A DNA stretch of 39,265 bases from Pascua guehoae (taxonomy: Eukaryota; Basidiomycota; Tremellomycetes; Trichosporonales; Trichosporonaceae): positions 1 through 39,265 of the forward strand of contig BCJX01000023.1 in NCBI GenBank assembly GCA_001600415.1, read 5' to 3'. Position 1 is the stretch's first letter, and every line of letters starts with the position of its first letter. The translations under genes and the position numbers were made by a program. This document shows, piece after piece, positions 1-10,800 of this stretch. The notes under the pieces are model-generated. The model worked only from the letters and a program-made list of their open reading frames with translations. It was not told the DNA's origin and did no database searches.

Positions 1-2
1 TG

Positions 3-977
3 ACGATCAAGCATGTCTTCTCTGTCTACGGCATGCCTCTGGATATCGTCTCCGACCGGGGCCCCCTCAACGCGTCGCGTTACACCCGTGCCTTCTTTGA
101 TGCGCTCGGCACCAAGTCTGCCTTGTCCACGGCCTGGCACCCGCAGACTGATGGACAAACCGAGCGCCTCATTCAGATTATCATCCACTATCTGCGGCAC
201 CACGTCAACGCGACGTACACGGACTGGAAGCGCCTCTTGCCGATTGCCNCNTTCGCCTACAATAACGCGATCCAATCGTCAACCAAGGTCTCCCCGTTCT
301 TCGCCCTCCACGGTTTCAACCCCGTGGACCCCACGACCCCGGTGCGTCCNGCCAACGTTCCGGCTGCGCAACGCCGCCTCNATGAGATTGCGACCCTCCG
401 CGAGACCCTCAAGGGGAACATCAAGGCAGCGCAAGCGCGTCACTCGGAGTTCTATAACCGCAAGGTTAAACCAGCTCCGCCCTACAAGGAGGGCGACCTC
501 GTCTACCTCAAGCGCAAGAACATCACGTCACTCCGACCACTGTTCAAGCTTGACCGTGTCGCCCTTGGCCCCTACAAGATCCTCGCCCCGACCAAGTCAC
601 CCCTGGCGTGGGTGATCAATCTTCCTCCCGAGCTGAAACGACTGCACCCCGTCTTCCACGTGCAGTTGTTCCGCCCGGCCAAACCGCCCTTGCCTGGCCA
701 ACGTCAGGAGCCCGAACCAGCCATCCATGTCGACGGCGAACCCGAGTGGTACGTCGACAAGGTCCTCGACTCTCAGTACGANGANGAGAACGAGGAGGAT
801 AAGTATTGGTACCTTATCCATTGGCGCGGCTTCCCCGACTACGAAGACTCATGGGAACCATACCGCAACATCAAGGATGTGGGTGTTTTCCGTGAGTTCT
901 ACAAGGCCAACAAGGACAACCCGGAGCATTTCTNCCCCCCTGTTCCCGCTCCAAAGCGACGGCGCAAGCGTCGCTGA
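3..977 (+). CDS. Ty3/gypsy pol polyprotein, C-terminal integrase plus chromodomain (5' partial)
   Basis: The reading frame is open from base 3 and ends with TGA at 975-977. It begins with TIKHVFSVYGMPLDIVSDRG, where SDRG carries the second Asp of the DDE triad, and continues to WHPQTDGQTERL, whose Glu completes it; the first Asp is off the left edge. A GPY/F-type module follows (LGPYKIL, then HPVFHVQLFRP). The chromodomain spans about 738-905 (EWYVDKVL, YLIHWRGF, DSWEP), with aromatic residues placed like a methyl-lysine cage. Family knowledge: integrase inserts the cDNA and the chromodomain can direct insertion to modified chromatin. Ambiguous bases fall in several codons, so intactness cannot be judged, though no stop or frameshift is visible. 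Confidence 0.9.
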   Translation, partial: TIKHVFSVYGMPLDIVSDRGPLNASRYTRAFFDALGTKSALSTAWHPQTDGQTERLIQIIIHYLRHHVNATYTDWKRLLPIAXFAYNNAIQSSTKVSPFFALHGFNPVDPTTPVRXANVPAAQRRLXEIATLRETLKGNIKAAQARHSEFYNRKVKPAPPYKEGDLVYLKRKNITSLRPLFKLDRVALGPYKILAPTKSPLAWVINLPPELKRLHPVFHVQLFRPAKPPLPGQRQEPEPAIHVDGEPEWYVDKVLDSQYXXENEEDKYWYLIHWRGFPDYEDSWEPYRNIKDVGVFREFYKANKDNPEHFXPPVPAPKRRRKRR

Positions 978-1097
978 ACAAACGAAACCCGGCAAACCGA
1001 TCCAACGAAACGACTTACCTCGCCCCGATCCTGTCGACGCTGTCGGTATCGATAAACGAGGCCCNTCGGGACTTCGGCCCCTCTGTCAGGGGGGCAG

Positions 1098-1478
1098 TGT
1101 CACGATCTGGGCGACTTAGTCGTTTCTACGCGGTGTCGAAATCACGTGACCGACAATCACGTGACGTCACGATCGCCACCCGCACGGTTCGGTTCGCCAC
1201 TCGAGACAACAAGCGACAAGAAATCATGCACGTCGCCTTGACAGCACACAATACACGCTTCACGACGCCTCGCGAAGCACACACGCCGTACTGTCNCCCG
1301 TGCATGTCGGCGCTACTACTAGAGGCTCTACCGCCGACCCAGAGTGCCACGCTTGTAGACCAGGCCTAACTCTGTATCCCCTGCGCAGCTCCTGCTCGTA
1401 CGCTCGCTAGGGTACTTAGTTCAGCGCCGTCCGTAGTTTGTATCTCCAAGCCATGCAACTACAAGTCTAGTCTTGACA
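1098..1478 (+). repeat. 3' LTR of the Ty3/gypsy element
   Basis: The 381-bp segment starts with TGTCA right after a G-rich priming tract and ends with TGACA, so the termini form a perfect 5-bp inverted repeat of the TG...CA type. It carries two CACGTG cores, TCACGTGA at 1142-1149 and CACGTGACGTCA at 1158-1169, which could be bHLH/bZIP sites. The 5' partner LTR is outside the window, so the boundaries rest on the terminal repeat and priming tract only. Confidence 0.75.
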
Positions 1479-1672
1479 ACCAGTTGCCTCGGCACTTGCT
1501 CCCTCTGACACCTCCGCGGCGCCACCTCCGTCTCCGCTCCGTCCTTCCGTCCTTCCGCGTCCCCCTCCGCGTGTGTGTCGCAGCAACCCCCTGGCCCCGG
1601 CGCCTTCCTCTAGGTCGTCAATCCCGTGAGTCCGACGCCGTCTTGCAGGTCGAGACGGAGTCGCGGTGTTAG

Positions 1673-2707
1673 GTTTGTGTTCGGTTCCCAAGCCTCCACC
1701 GTTCGGCTCGTGACAGCTCCCCTTCTGCATACCTCCTGGCCTACGTGGACGATCTTCTTGTTGCAGCCAAGACTGAAGAAGACGTCTCCACCATTCTCTC
1801 TGCTCTCGGTGAGCACTGGACCATCACGCTCCTCGGCCCAGTCTCCCACATCCTCGGCATGAAGGTCATTCGCCAAGACGACTCCTTCTTCCTCTCCCAG
1901 ACCAGTTACATCAAGGACCTCCTCATCAAATTTCCTGTCAACTTGTCTGCAGGTGGCAAAGTCTCCCCTCTGCCTCTCACCGATCTTCCGGCCCCTGCGA
2001 CAACCGATGAAGAGCTTTTCCCTGACATTCCCCTTTATCAGGAACTGGTCGGCCGCCTTCTCTGGCTGGCAGTTTGCACACGGCTCGACATTGCCTTCGC
2101 TGCCTCTGCCCTTGGCCGCTCAACCCATGCACCAACCCCAGCTCACTGGGATCTTGGCAAACGTGTCATCAACTACCTCGGACACAGCATGGATCTCTCT
2201 CTCTGTCTCTCGGCCACCTCCTCCACTGGCCTTCAAGTTTTCTCCGATTCTGACTATGCTGGTGACCTCGTAACTCGTCGCTCAACCACCGGCTATGTCT
2301 CCTTCTTCAACGGCGCCCCCATTACTTGGGCATCCAAGCGACAGCAAACTGTGGCTTCCTCGACCATGGAAGCTGAGTACATTGCTGCCGCCGAAGCCAC
2401 CAAGGAAATTCTCTGGCTCCGTTCCCTTCTCTCTGAGCTTGGCATGTCTCCCAATGGCCCCACTCCTCTCTTCATCGACAACCAGTCTGCCATCATCTTT
2501 GCCAACAACCCGACCATGCACGCGCGCTCTAAGCACATTGATGTCCACCATCATGTTGTCCGTGAGCAGGTTTCGGAGTTCGGCACCATCAAGCTCAGCC
2601 ACGTCGCTTCTGCTGAGCAGAAAGCCGACATTCTCACCAAGGCTCTCCCCGGCCCCATTCATAAAATTCATACTGCCGCTCTAGGCCTTTCTGTAGTCCC
2701 TGAGTAG
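1673..2707 (+). pseudogene. Ty1/copia pol remnant: RT C-terminus and RNase H, 5'-truncated
   Basis: The frame is open from 1673, just after a stop, and ends with TAG at 2705-2707. AYLLAYVDDLLVA around 1727-1765 is the YVDD active-site region of a copia reverse transcriptase. Next come the conserved copia motifs YQELVGRLLWL and TRLDIAFAAS, then RNase H: FSDSDYAGD, TRRSTTGYV, SSTMEAEYIA, FIDNQSAI and HIDVHHHVVRE. Nothing recognisable as gag, protease, integrase or the RT fingers lies upstream; 1480-1672 is interrupted by stops. The element therefore lost its 5' part, by deletion or by the gypsy insertion next to it. The remaining frame has no internal stop, so decay is by truncation rather than point mutation. 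Confidence 0.85.
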
Positions 2708-2743
2708 CAAACTTGCTGATCCCTGAGTCTCGCTCGAGGGGAG

Positions 2744-2856
2744 TGTTGACGCGTACTCGACGCGGGATCAAATATATACTTCCGTAGGGCGCGTGCGCTG
2801 AAGGTTTTCAGCGCGCGCGCCACGTCATCTCGTTATGCTACACTCTATCACCAACA
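2744..2856 (+). repeat. Probable 3' LTR of the Ty1/copia remnant
   Basis: A purine tract (GAGGGGAG, 2736-2743) is followed directly by TGTTGACGCG, and 113 bp later the sequence reads CACCAACA. TGTTG and CAACA form the 5-bp inverted terminal repeat usual for copia LTRs. A TATA-like AATATATAC lies near 2769. At 113 bp this is a short LTR, and the right border is less certain than the left. Confidence 0.6.
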
Positions 2857-3218
2857 GGACTTGCCGGGCGGTCAACTTCTGGCCGGCCACCGGTGACCCA
2901 GCGGATGCTGTCAATGCTCGTATGCTTGGCACTCTGTGACTGTCCACAAACAAGCGGAGATAGCGACCTCAGTCCTCCTACTACTTGACGTGAACCGCCC
3001 GCGGTGCAGCCGTGATATAGCTCAAACGCCTGTGCATGAGAATAGGCCTTATTCGTCGGGAGGGTTGCGGATTTCCGATACTTGAGCCAGAACAAGCCAA
3101 CGTCGATAACGATCCTGTCTGTCGAAATCACATCCCCAGTGTCCGCTGGCAGAGCTCGTCCAGTGAGGAGCTGCCCGTAGAAGCCAATAGTTCTAACAAT
3201 AATCTCATTTCTAGTCAA
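2857..3218. other. Intergenic, no gene recognised
   Basis: Between the copia LTR and the 3' end of the nitrilase gene I see no coding frame with family motifs. It presumably contains the nitrilase terminator. Confidence 0.5.
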
Positions 3219-4385
3219 TCACTTCTCCCCAACGACACCATAGATGTCCTTTCTCTTCTGAAAGGCGAGTGGGAGCTGTTTGCGTGTATCGCTGCTGTCA
3301 GTTTGACTGCGTACCAGGTATACAAAAGTATCTCACCTGACGAGCTGAGTGTCAATGTCGCAGAGGAAGAATTCTCCTCCCTTCCTGTACGTGTCCTCTG
3401 CGTCCTCGCGACCCTCTTCTATACTCCTCAGTCTGCCAAGAGGGCGGCCCCAGGGGTCAAACGCGAGTGATTCACCCCAGCTCGAGCGCGAGGGGTTGTG
3501 GGCACCCCATTGGGCCGCTGCAAGAACGTAGACCTGGTATTGGATCGCAATGGCACGCTGTCGTTAGTGGGTGAAGCAAAAGACGATGGCTTACACAGAG
3601 AGTTGCTATTCTTGTCAGCTTTGAAGACGCAGAGAAAGTCAATACGCAAGTTTACGTACGCCAGTGATCCTTGCCGGTCTTGAGAGTGAATGCGCTGGGG
3701 AAAAGTAGGATATCTGCACCCATTCGGGCCAAGATAACTTGGAGTTCTGGGAACCGCAGGTCATAACAAATCTCGAGACCAATCTTGCCCAGCCCCTCGA
3801 CGGGTACGGGGGGCACAATCTCTGTACCTGGGCGAACTCGGTCCGACTCGCCAATGCGCTTGGGAGGAGCAGGTGAGCCATCGGGGTTTGTTTGGGCGAG
3901 CTCGACATCAAAGAGATGCAGCTAAAGTAAAAGGGTTATAATCTCCAGAGACACGACATTAAGCCAAGTTGCTCACTTTGCGATAACGGGCGAGGACAGA
4001 GCCGTCCGCCCCGATCAGGACGTGGGTGTTGAACACGCGCAGACTTCCCTCTGGTTCGTCATCTGGCTCATCCGCCTCGGGCACGTCGTGTACGCCGACC
4101 GAGATGGCTACACCAAGCTCCTCGGCGAGCTTGCGGAGGCCCAGCGTGAACGGGTGAGCCGACAGAGGGTACGACAGCTCCCGGCACTCTTCGGCACTGG
4201 TCGCGATGAAGTCTGAAGCCTCGGGGAGGAAGCAAGCCTGTGTCAGTGTCAGTGTTGATGAATACCACCGCGGGACGCACTTTCGCCCCTGCTTTTGCAG
4301 CATCACGGATGACGGCACTGGAAACCGCAAGATTGTGTGCCGGGTCGTTGGTCGACAGGATTTGGCACACGGCAATCTTTGTCAT
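3219..4385 (-). CDS. NIT2: Nitrilase-superfamily amidase, Nit1 type (deaminated glutathione amidase), six exons
   Basis: Exons on the minus strand: 4385-4281, 4237-3977, 3921-3660, 3605-3595, 3557-3337 and 3294-3219; all phases close, giving 311 aa. The start MTKIAVCQIL is typical of the family. The Glu-Lys-Cys triad is visible: E41 in FLPEASDFIA, K122 in RYRKLHLFDV and C174 in LEICYDLRFPE. FLPEASDFIA points to the Nit1 branch (called Nit2 in budding yeast), which hydrolyses deaminated glutathione, rather than the omega-amidase branch. The C-terminal region has AAAQWGAHNPSR, WGESLAFDPWGR and a final QLPLAFQKRKDIYG that matches the usual family ending. Introns are 43, 55, 54, 37 and 42 nt. The 11-nt fourth exon restores DHW-P-TLC-RAIAIQYQVYV across two canonical introns. 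It is transcribed away from REV3. Symbol follows yeast usage. Confidence 0.9.
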
Positions 4386-4807
4386 GGTGCGAGTTGAGAG
4401 AGGGCGTGCTGTGGGCACAAGTCGGTTTGAAGAACAGATAACTCGGGACTTGTGTACGGCTAGAGCTGTCGGGGAGAAGAAAGGACAGCCCAGAAGGAGG
4501 GCTGCGCGCATCGAGATATGGGCGAGAAAGAGAAAGAGAGAGAGCGATGACGACCAGTTCCAAATGGTCGGCCGTGTCCGAGAGGTGGTGACGAACAATG
4601 GCGACGGGAAATGCGGGGTCTCCACAAAGCAGTTGTCACGTGACGTCAGTCTACAGACATGAGCTGGGCAGTTCCAAAGTCGCGTCAACTGAATCATGTC
4701 AGTCACCACAACGTCACTCACAACCACCGCTGTCAACAACACCAAATGTTGCCAACTACTCTCTTCTTGTCATCTGTATTCCATTCAGAAGATCAATAGC
4801 CGACGAG
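4386..4807. promoter_or_regulatory. Shared divergent promoter of the nitrilase and REV3 genes
   Basis: The 422 bp lie between the two divergent start codons. CACGTGACGTCA at 4637-4648 overlaps an E-box (CACGTG) and a CRE-like site (TGACGTCA). The same 12-mer occurs in the gypsy LTR at 1158-1169. No obvious TATA box was seen. An ATG upstream in the REV3 frame at 4598 was not used because the conserved REV3 N-terminus begins only after 4808. Confidence 0.55.
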
Positions 4808-7800
4808 ATGGCGACCCAAGGTGATCCGGAGGGTGAGTGCATTACGTCCCTCCCACCTGACGCCATAGGCGAGGGCGCCCTCCGCCTCCGGATCACCCAC
4901 ATCATGAGCTCGATGGCGCTTCCCCTCGCGACGCTGCGGCCATCCTACGTGCCAACAACACTTCCGAGTGCGGTCCCACCTGGTGTGATTCCCCATGCGT
5001 TTCCCGTGGTGCGCATTTTTGGCACTGTTGCGTCGGGCCAAAAGATCTGCGCAAACGTCCACCTCGCGTACCCCTACTTTTTCGTGCCCTTCCCAATGGA
5101 CTCGCTCGACCCGTTGCGTCCTGAACGCGTCGTCCGTCTCTGCCAGCGCTTTGCCGTGAGCTTGAACCATGCCATCTGCTTGGCACTACGGCAGAACCCT
5201 ACAGGTCCCACTGTGGCCCACAGGTACGGCGGCGGGACCGACCCCAAGCACCTGCATGTGCTCTCTGTCATGCTCGTCAAAGGCACCCCGTTTTACGGGT
5301 ACCACATTGGCTACTCGTACTTTCTCAAAGTGTCACTCACAAACCCGGCGCGCCTCCGTGTCGCGACTGAGCAGCTCCGAAAGCCTGTCGTCCTGGGTCG
5401 CGAGTGGCAGCCGCACGAGGCGCATCTCTCCCACGTCCTCCAGTTCATGTGCGACTTTGACCTCTACGGGTGTGGTTGGCTCGATCTCAGTGGTGGAACC
5501 TTCCGCGAGCCACTCCCCGAAAGTGGCGACCCAGCGTCGTCGCAGGAATCAGTGGATGATACCGTGCTCACAGCCCACACTATCCCTGAACACATGCGAT
5601 ACCCGCCCAATCTCTCGCCACCAAAGGAGACGTATTCCGTGCTCGAGATTGACGTGCTGCCCCACCAGATTATGAACCGAAACCGCCTACAGCAGCGCTT
5701 CCTCCATAACGACCTCGTCGAGCTGCTGCACCAGCCGTTGCACCCCGAGGAGAAACTCGTTCCCGCCATGAAGGAGCTGTGGGAGGACGAAAGACGCCGC
5801 CGCATGGCCCGTGGGCTGGGTACGAGTGAAAAGGCAATGCTTCCAGTCAGCGGTGGGGGCAGAGGACGGTCCATGGCAGAGTTGGGGTACAAGGTTGACG
5901 GTGTCGAGGTTGACAACCGTGGTGGCGACTGGAAGATTTCCGAAGAGCTCTGGGAGATTCTCGAGGAGCGCATGGCGGCCGAACGAAGGCGGCGGGGTAG
6001 GCTCACATTTGAGAGATTCTCGCGTGACCTCAAGGGCGGAAAGAATGGGGAGCAGGGAAAGTATGATCGCGTACGTCGGCGGCTCCAAGCAGGGTGTATG
6101 CTGACGGGACAGTGGATTATGACCACCTTTGAGGCCGTGTCCGCGCACTGGCCTAAAGCCCACCGGCCCCCAACGCGCACCCAAGTGGCTCCATCCCCTG
6201 CTCCGCCCTCTTCTCCGACCATACCTTCGTCGCAGCCGCCATCGTCCTCTCCGCATCCCCCGACGCTGCATCCCGAAGATGAAGAGGATAACCCGTTCGA
6301 CGTGCTCGCAACTCAGGCGTCTCAGAGCGAGCGCGTCGAGGCAGAGGTCGATGCGAACGCTGTACACCTGGGCGAGATTGGCCCCGACGAGGAGGATACG
6401 GATGACAATGCCGACAATGTGGATCCAGACCGTCAGGCGCACGCTGAAGCGGCTCGCAAGCGTGCTGAGGAAGGCGAGAGGTTTCGGGCGACGCAAGCAC
6501 AAGACGAGTTTGATGACGAGGACTTGGATGAGTTGCTCCGCCAGGCCATCCCAGGAGGCGACTCGACACCGACTGCTCAACAGACTCGACCAGGGACACC
6601 TTCAACGAGCACGTCCACTGTGAGAACACCAGGGGGTGCAAGGACACCAAGACGGCCAAGAACGGCTACGTCTGTTGGCAGTTCCACACTTCCAAGTACG
6701 GAGCGCTCTCGTCGTCGCCTCGCTGCTCAGGCTGGGTTTGGAGACCTCAGCAGCATCATGGACGTACCCTTTTCCTCTTCGTCCAACCCGTACGACCCAC
6801 AGACGCCGACAAAGCAGCGCGCAGAGAGCCTGGCGTCAACCCCAGGCTCACTAGTGCGCAGCATCTTTGCACGTCCCCGCACACCTGTGGAGCCACAGAC
6901 ACCGACAAAGCCCCGCTCGCAGGCCCGTGCACGCCTTCCCCAAACGCCAAGAGCACGCGTCGTCCTCCCCGAGCCGCGATCGGCAGTCAAGGCAGACTGG
7001 TCACCATCTCCGCACTCATCGCAGGAGGCCAAAGTCGAGGCGGTGATGGATGTAGACGTCGATGAGGATGTAAAGCCCGACGTTGCGCCACTCCAGCCAC
7101 TCCGAGAGATCACAGTGACACCCCAAGCCCCAGTCGAGCTCCCGCCGAATGCCCAGCGGTCGCCGTCGTCGTCCGCCCTGGCCAAGATGAACGGCAGCCT
7201 CGACGCGCTCAGCCCAACGATCATTGCCACGCATATCATGCCCACACACATCAACACCCATGGTAACACACATGCCAACACGCATGTCAACGCCATTCCA
7301 GACTCTGTGGCGCCAAAGACCCAGAAACGAGTACGCATGTCGACACCTGCCAACTCTAGCACCGTGAAGCGCCTGCTAGCCACGCCGGCCGTTAGCTCGC
7401 CTGCTCCCAAGCGCGTGCGCATATCCTCACCTGGATTCTCCAGCCCGTTCGTCGTTGCGCCGGTCCACGCTTCGCAGGGCCCTTCTGCATCTGGCGATTC
7501 TGGTAGGTCTGGGGTATCCGGCGACTCTGGCGCCGAACTCGCCTCGGACGCATGGACCTTTGCTGTGCCTCCCCCCTCGCGCGCCCATGTGGCTGCGACA
7601 ATCGGGGAACACGGCGATGCAGTCGAGTACCGCGCGCCATTCTACTCGAACCCGCTGGACGTACCTGGCCGTACCAAGCTGTTCGCCGGCCGCGCCTTCA
7701 ACGTGCGCGGAAACGGTGTATCGGAACTGCGCGACTTTGAGAGTGCGCTCGCTGAGGACGAGATGGCTGGGGTGGTCGGCGGCGTGACTGGAAGTGCGAG

Positions 7801-10800
7801 GCGGACGCGGACGTGGCTCAAGACGCGCCGGTTCGAGCCCGTACGTGCAAAGCACGGATGGGAGTATGGACCGCCCCCGCCCCCGCGCCGGCGGGTCGTG
7901 GCCGACTGTGCCCGTGAGGACGCCGAGATGACCGCCAAGGCTGCTGCGGCCGCTGCGTCCCAGCTCGCCCGGCCCACACAGCGGAACAAGTATGGGTTCA
8001 AGTTTTCGCAGAAGAAGAGCCAGCGCGAACAGCAGAACATGTCGGTGCTCTCGATCGAGGTTTTTGGTGCGTGATTCATCCAAGCCTGGGTGATCTAACA
8101 CGTCTGGTGTGATTACGGTTCCCAACAGACTTGGCCCAGCTGACGCCCAGCTCCGTCACGCCGCCAGCTCCTGCCGGACCCGGAAAAGGACGAGATTGCC
8201 GCGCTCTTCTTCTGCTTCCAGCACGACGGCGGCCTCGAAGACACGACGCGCTTCGCTGGCTTCCATGCTGGCTATGTGGTGGTGGCGTCTGCGCCTGTCG
8301 AGGGCGGCCGCGCGAAACTGTCGGGTGTCCCCATGCACGAGGTCGAGACGGAGCTCGAGCTCATCAACTGGCTCATTGACACGGTCAAGGAGTGGGACCC
8401 GGACGTTCTGGCTGGCTGGGAGCTGCATAATGCCAGCTGGGGCTATGTTGCTGCCAGAGCCCGGGAGGGGTTTGGTGAGTGTGGGGCTGTTGTACTGTTG
8501 CGGGGCTGCGTACAATGGGGCCCGCCAGAGGAATGAGACGAGACTGACGACAGGCACTGATCTGGCCGAGGACCTCTCGCGGCTCGTGTCGTCCAACGGA
8601 CCCAGCCGCAAGGACGCGTACAGCGCCCACCACACATCGACGTTCAAGGTTGCGGGGCGGCATGTGCTCAACATCTGGCGCATCATGCGAAGCGAAGTCA
8701 CGCTCCATGCGTACACGTTTGAGAATGTTGTTTTCCATTTGCTGCACCAGAGGTGGGTCGCGGTACGGAGCGCAGAGGTTGAACGGAGCGTCACTCACAC
8801 GCGTAGGATCCCATTCTACTCTGCACCAAACCTCACGGCCATGTGGAAGAGCAAGACGCCCGAACACACTGCACGTGTACTGCGGACCTTCTTTCAGCGC
8901 GTGGTCATCTACGCCGAGCTCATCCAGGCATCAGAGCTGATCTCGAAGAATGCGTGCGTTTGGCCAGCTTAGGTTCCGCTCCTTGTACAAGCTGACCCCG
9001 CGCGCAGCGAGTTTGCTCGCGTCTTTGGCGTCGACTTTGACGCAGTCCTGTTCCGCGGCTCGCAGTTCAAGGTCGAGTCGTTTTTCTTCCGCCTCGCGAA
9101 ACCCGAGTCGTTTGTGCTCGTCACCCCCTCGCGGCAGCAGGTGGGGCAGCAGAATGCGCCCTTTGCGGTGCCGCTCATCCACGAGCCCGAGAGCAAGTAC
9201 TATCCGCACCCTGTCCTTGTGCTCGACTTCCAGAGCCTGTACCCGAGCGTCATGATTGCGTACAATATTTGCTTTTCGACGTGTCTCGGCCGCGTCGAAA
9301 AGTTCAAGGGTGCCGACAAGTTTGGTTTTACAGAGTTGAAAGTCGCGGACGGTGTCTTGGAGCTGCTCAAAGATTACCTCACGGGTGAGTGCGAGCAGCA
9401 TTGGGTGAGAGTAAACTCACAGTGGCCCAGTGACACCCAACGGAATGATCTTTGTCAAGCCCGCGGTGCGCAAGAGCCTGCTCGCCAAGATGCTCGGCGA
9501 GATTCTCGATACGCGCGTCATGGTCAAGCAGGCGATGAAGGGCGCGCACGGAGACAAGGTAGGGCGGAAAGTTACGCTGTGGCTGATGTTAGAACCTCAT
9601 GCAGATGCTTGATGCGCGCCAGCTTGCTCTCAAGCTCATGGCTGTAGGTTGTGCCTGAGCTTGCGGGAAAGCGCTAACGACAGAACGTCACGTACGGGTA
9701 CACGTCTGCAACCTATTCTGGCCGCATGCCGTGTATCGAGATTGCCGACTCGATTGTCCAGACTGGGCGCGAGACGCTGGAAAAGGTTGGCCGCTGCTCG
9801 CAAGACTGAAAGTCGCTCACACACCCAGGCACAAGAGTTGATCCACTCGCGCGCTGACTGGGACGCCACGGTGGTGTACGGCGACACGGACTCGCTGTTT
9901 GTGGCTCTTCCCGGGCGGTCCAAGGATGAAGCGTTTGCGATCGGGCACGCGATCGCCGACGCCGTCACGGCAACCAACCCGCAGCCTGTCAAGCTCAAAT
10001 TCGAAAAGGTGTACATGGGCTGCGTCTTGATGGCCAAGAAGCGCTACGTGGGGCTCAAGTACGAGCACCCAGACGACGAGCCGGTGTTTGACGCCAAGGG
10101 CATCGAGACGGTCCGGCGCGACGGGTTTGCGGCACAGCAAACCATCGAAGAAGTAGCGCTCAAGCTTCTATTCCGCACCGGCGACCTGAGCGCGATCAAG
10201 GACCTGTGCCGGGCCGAATGGGCCAAGATTCTCGCGGGCCGCGTCTCGCTGCAGGACTTTATCATTGCCAAAGAAGTCCGCCTCGGCACGTATTCGGAAA
10301 AGGGTGTTCCGCCCCCAGGTGCCGCAGTGGCGTATCGCCGCATCCTCAGAGACCCCCGCGACGAGCCCCAGTACGCCGAGCGCGTCCCGTACATTATCAG
10401 TAACGGGGAAGGGCGCCGCCTCATCGACCGCGCGCGCACCCCGCAGGAAATGCTCGCCAACCGCTCCCTGGGCATTGACGCAGAGTACTATATCCGCAAC
10501 CTGCTCATCCCGCCGCTCGCGCGCATATTCAACCTCGTCGGCGCCGACGTTGAGCAGTGGTTTGACTCGATGCCGCGTACCAAGCGCGCGGGGCGGTATG
10601 GGTGTGAGGATTTCGACGCCGGGGACAGTGACACCAACACGAACACGAAGAAAGGTAAAGGGAGAGCGCGCCCCCTCCGCCTGGGACACGCCCGCATCGA
10701 CGCCCACTTCCGCTCGGCCCACTGTGTCGTGTGCGGCGCCGACGTCGACACGGGCAACGCCAACCAGAACGGCAACGGAGGATCAGGAGACACGACCATG

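Larger units (their letters stand above)
1..1478 (+). mobile_element. Ty3/gypsy LTR retrotransposon (chromovirus), 3' part
   Basis: The window opens inside the integrase of a Ty3/gypsy element. In order it shows the end of the integrase core, a GPY/F module, a chromodomain, a stop codon, about 120 bp of untranslated DNA, a purine-rich priming tract (around 1088-1094) and the 3' LTR. Integrase followed by a chromodomain is the hallmark of chromoviruses. The 5' LTR, gag, protease, RT and RNase H lie outside the window, so the target-site duplication cannot be checked. Nine isolated N bases occur between 249 and 1296 and no isolated N occurs elsewhere in the window. Confidence 0.9.

Noticed and set aside
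3036..3470. 144-codon plus-strand frame
   Set aside because: It overlaps, on the opposite strand, the last exons of the nitrilase gene, which are supported by family motifs and splice sites.
4598..4807. In-frame N-terminal extension of REV3
   Set aside because: The extension has no family similarity, runs through the promoter, and a later ATG at 4808 sits just before the conserved region.
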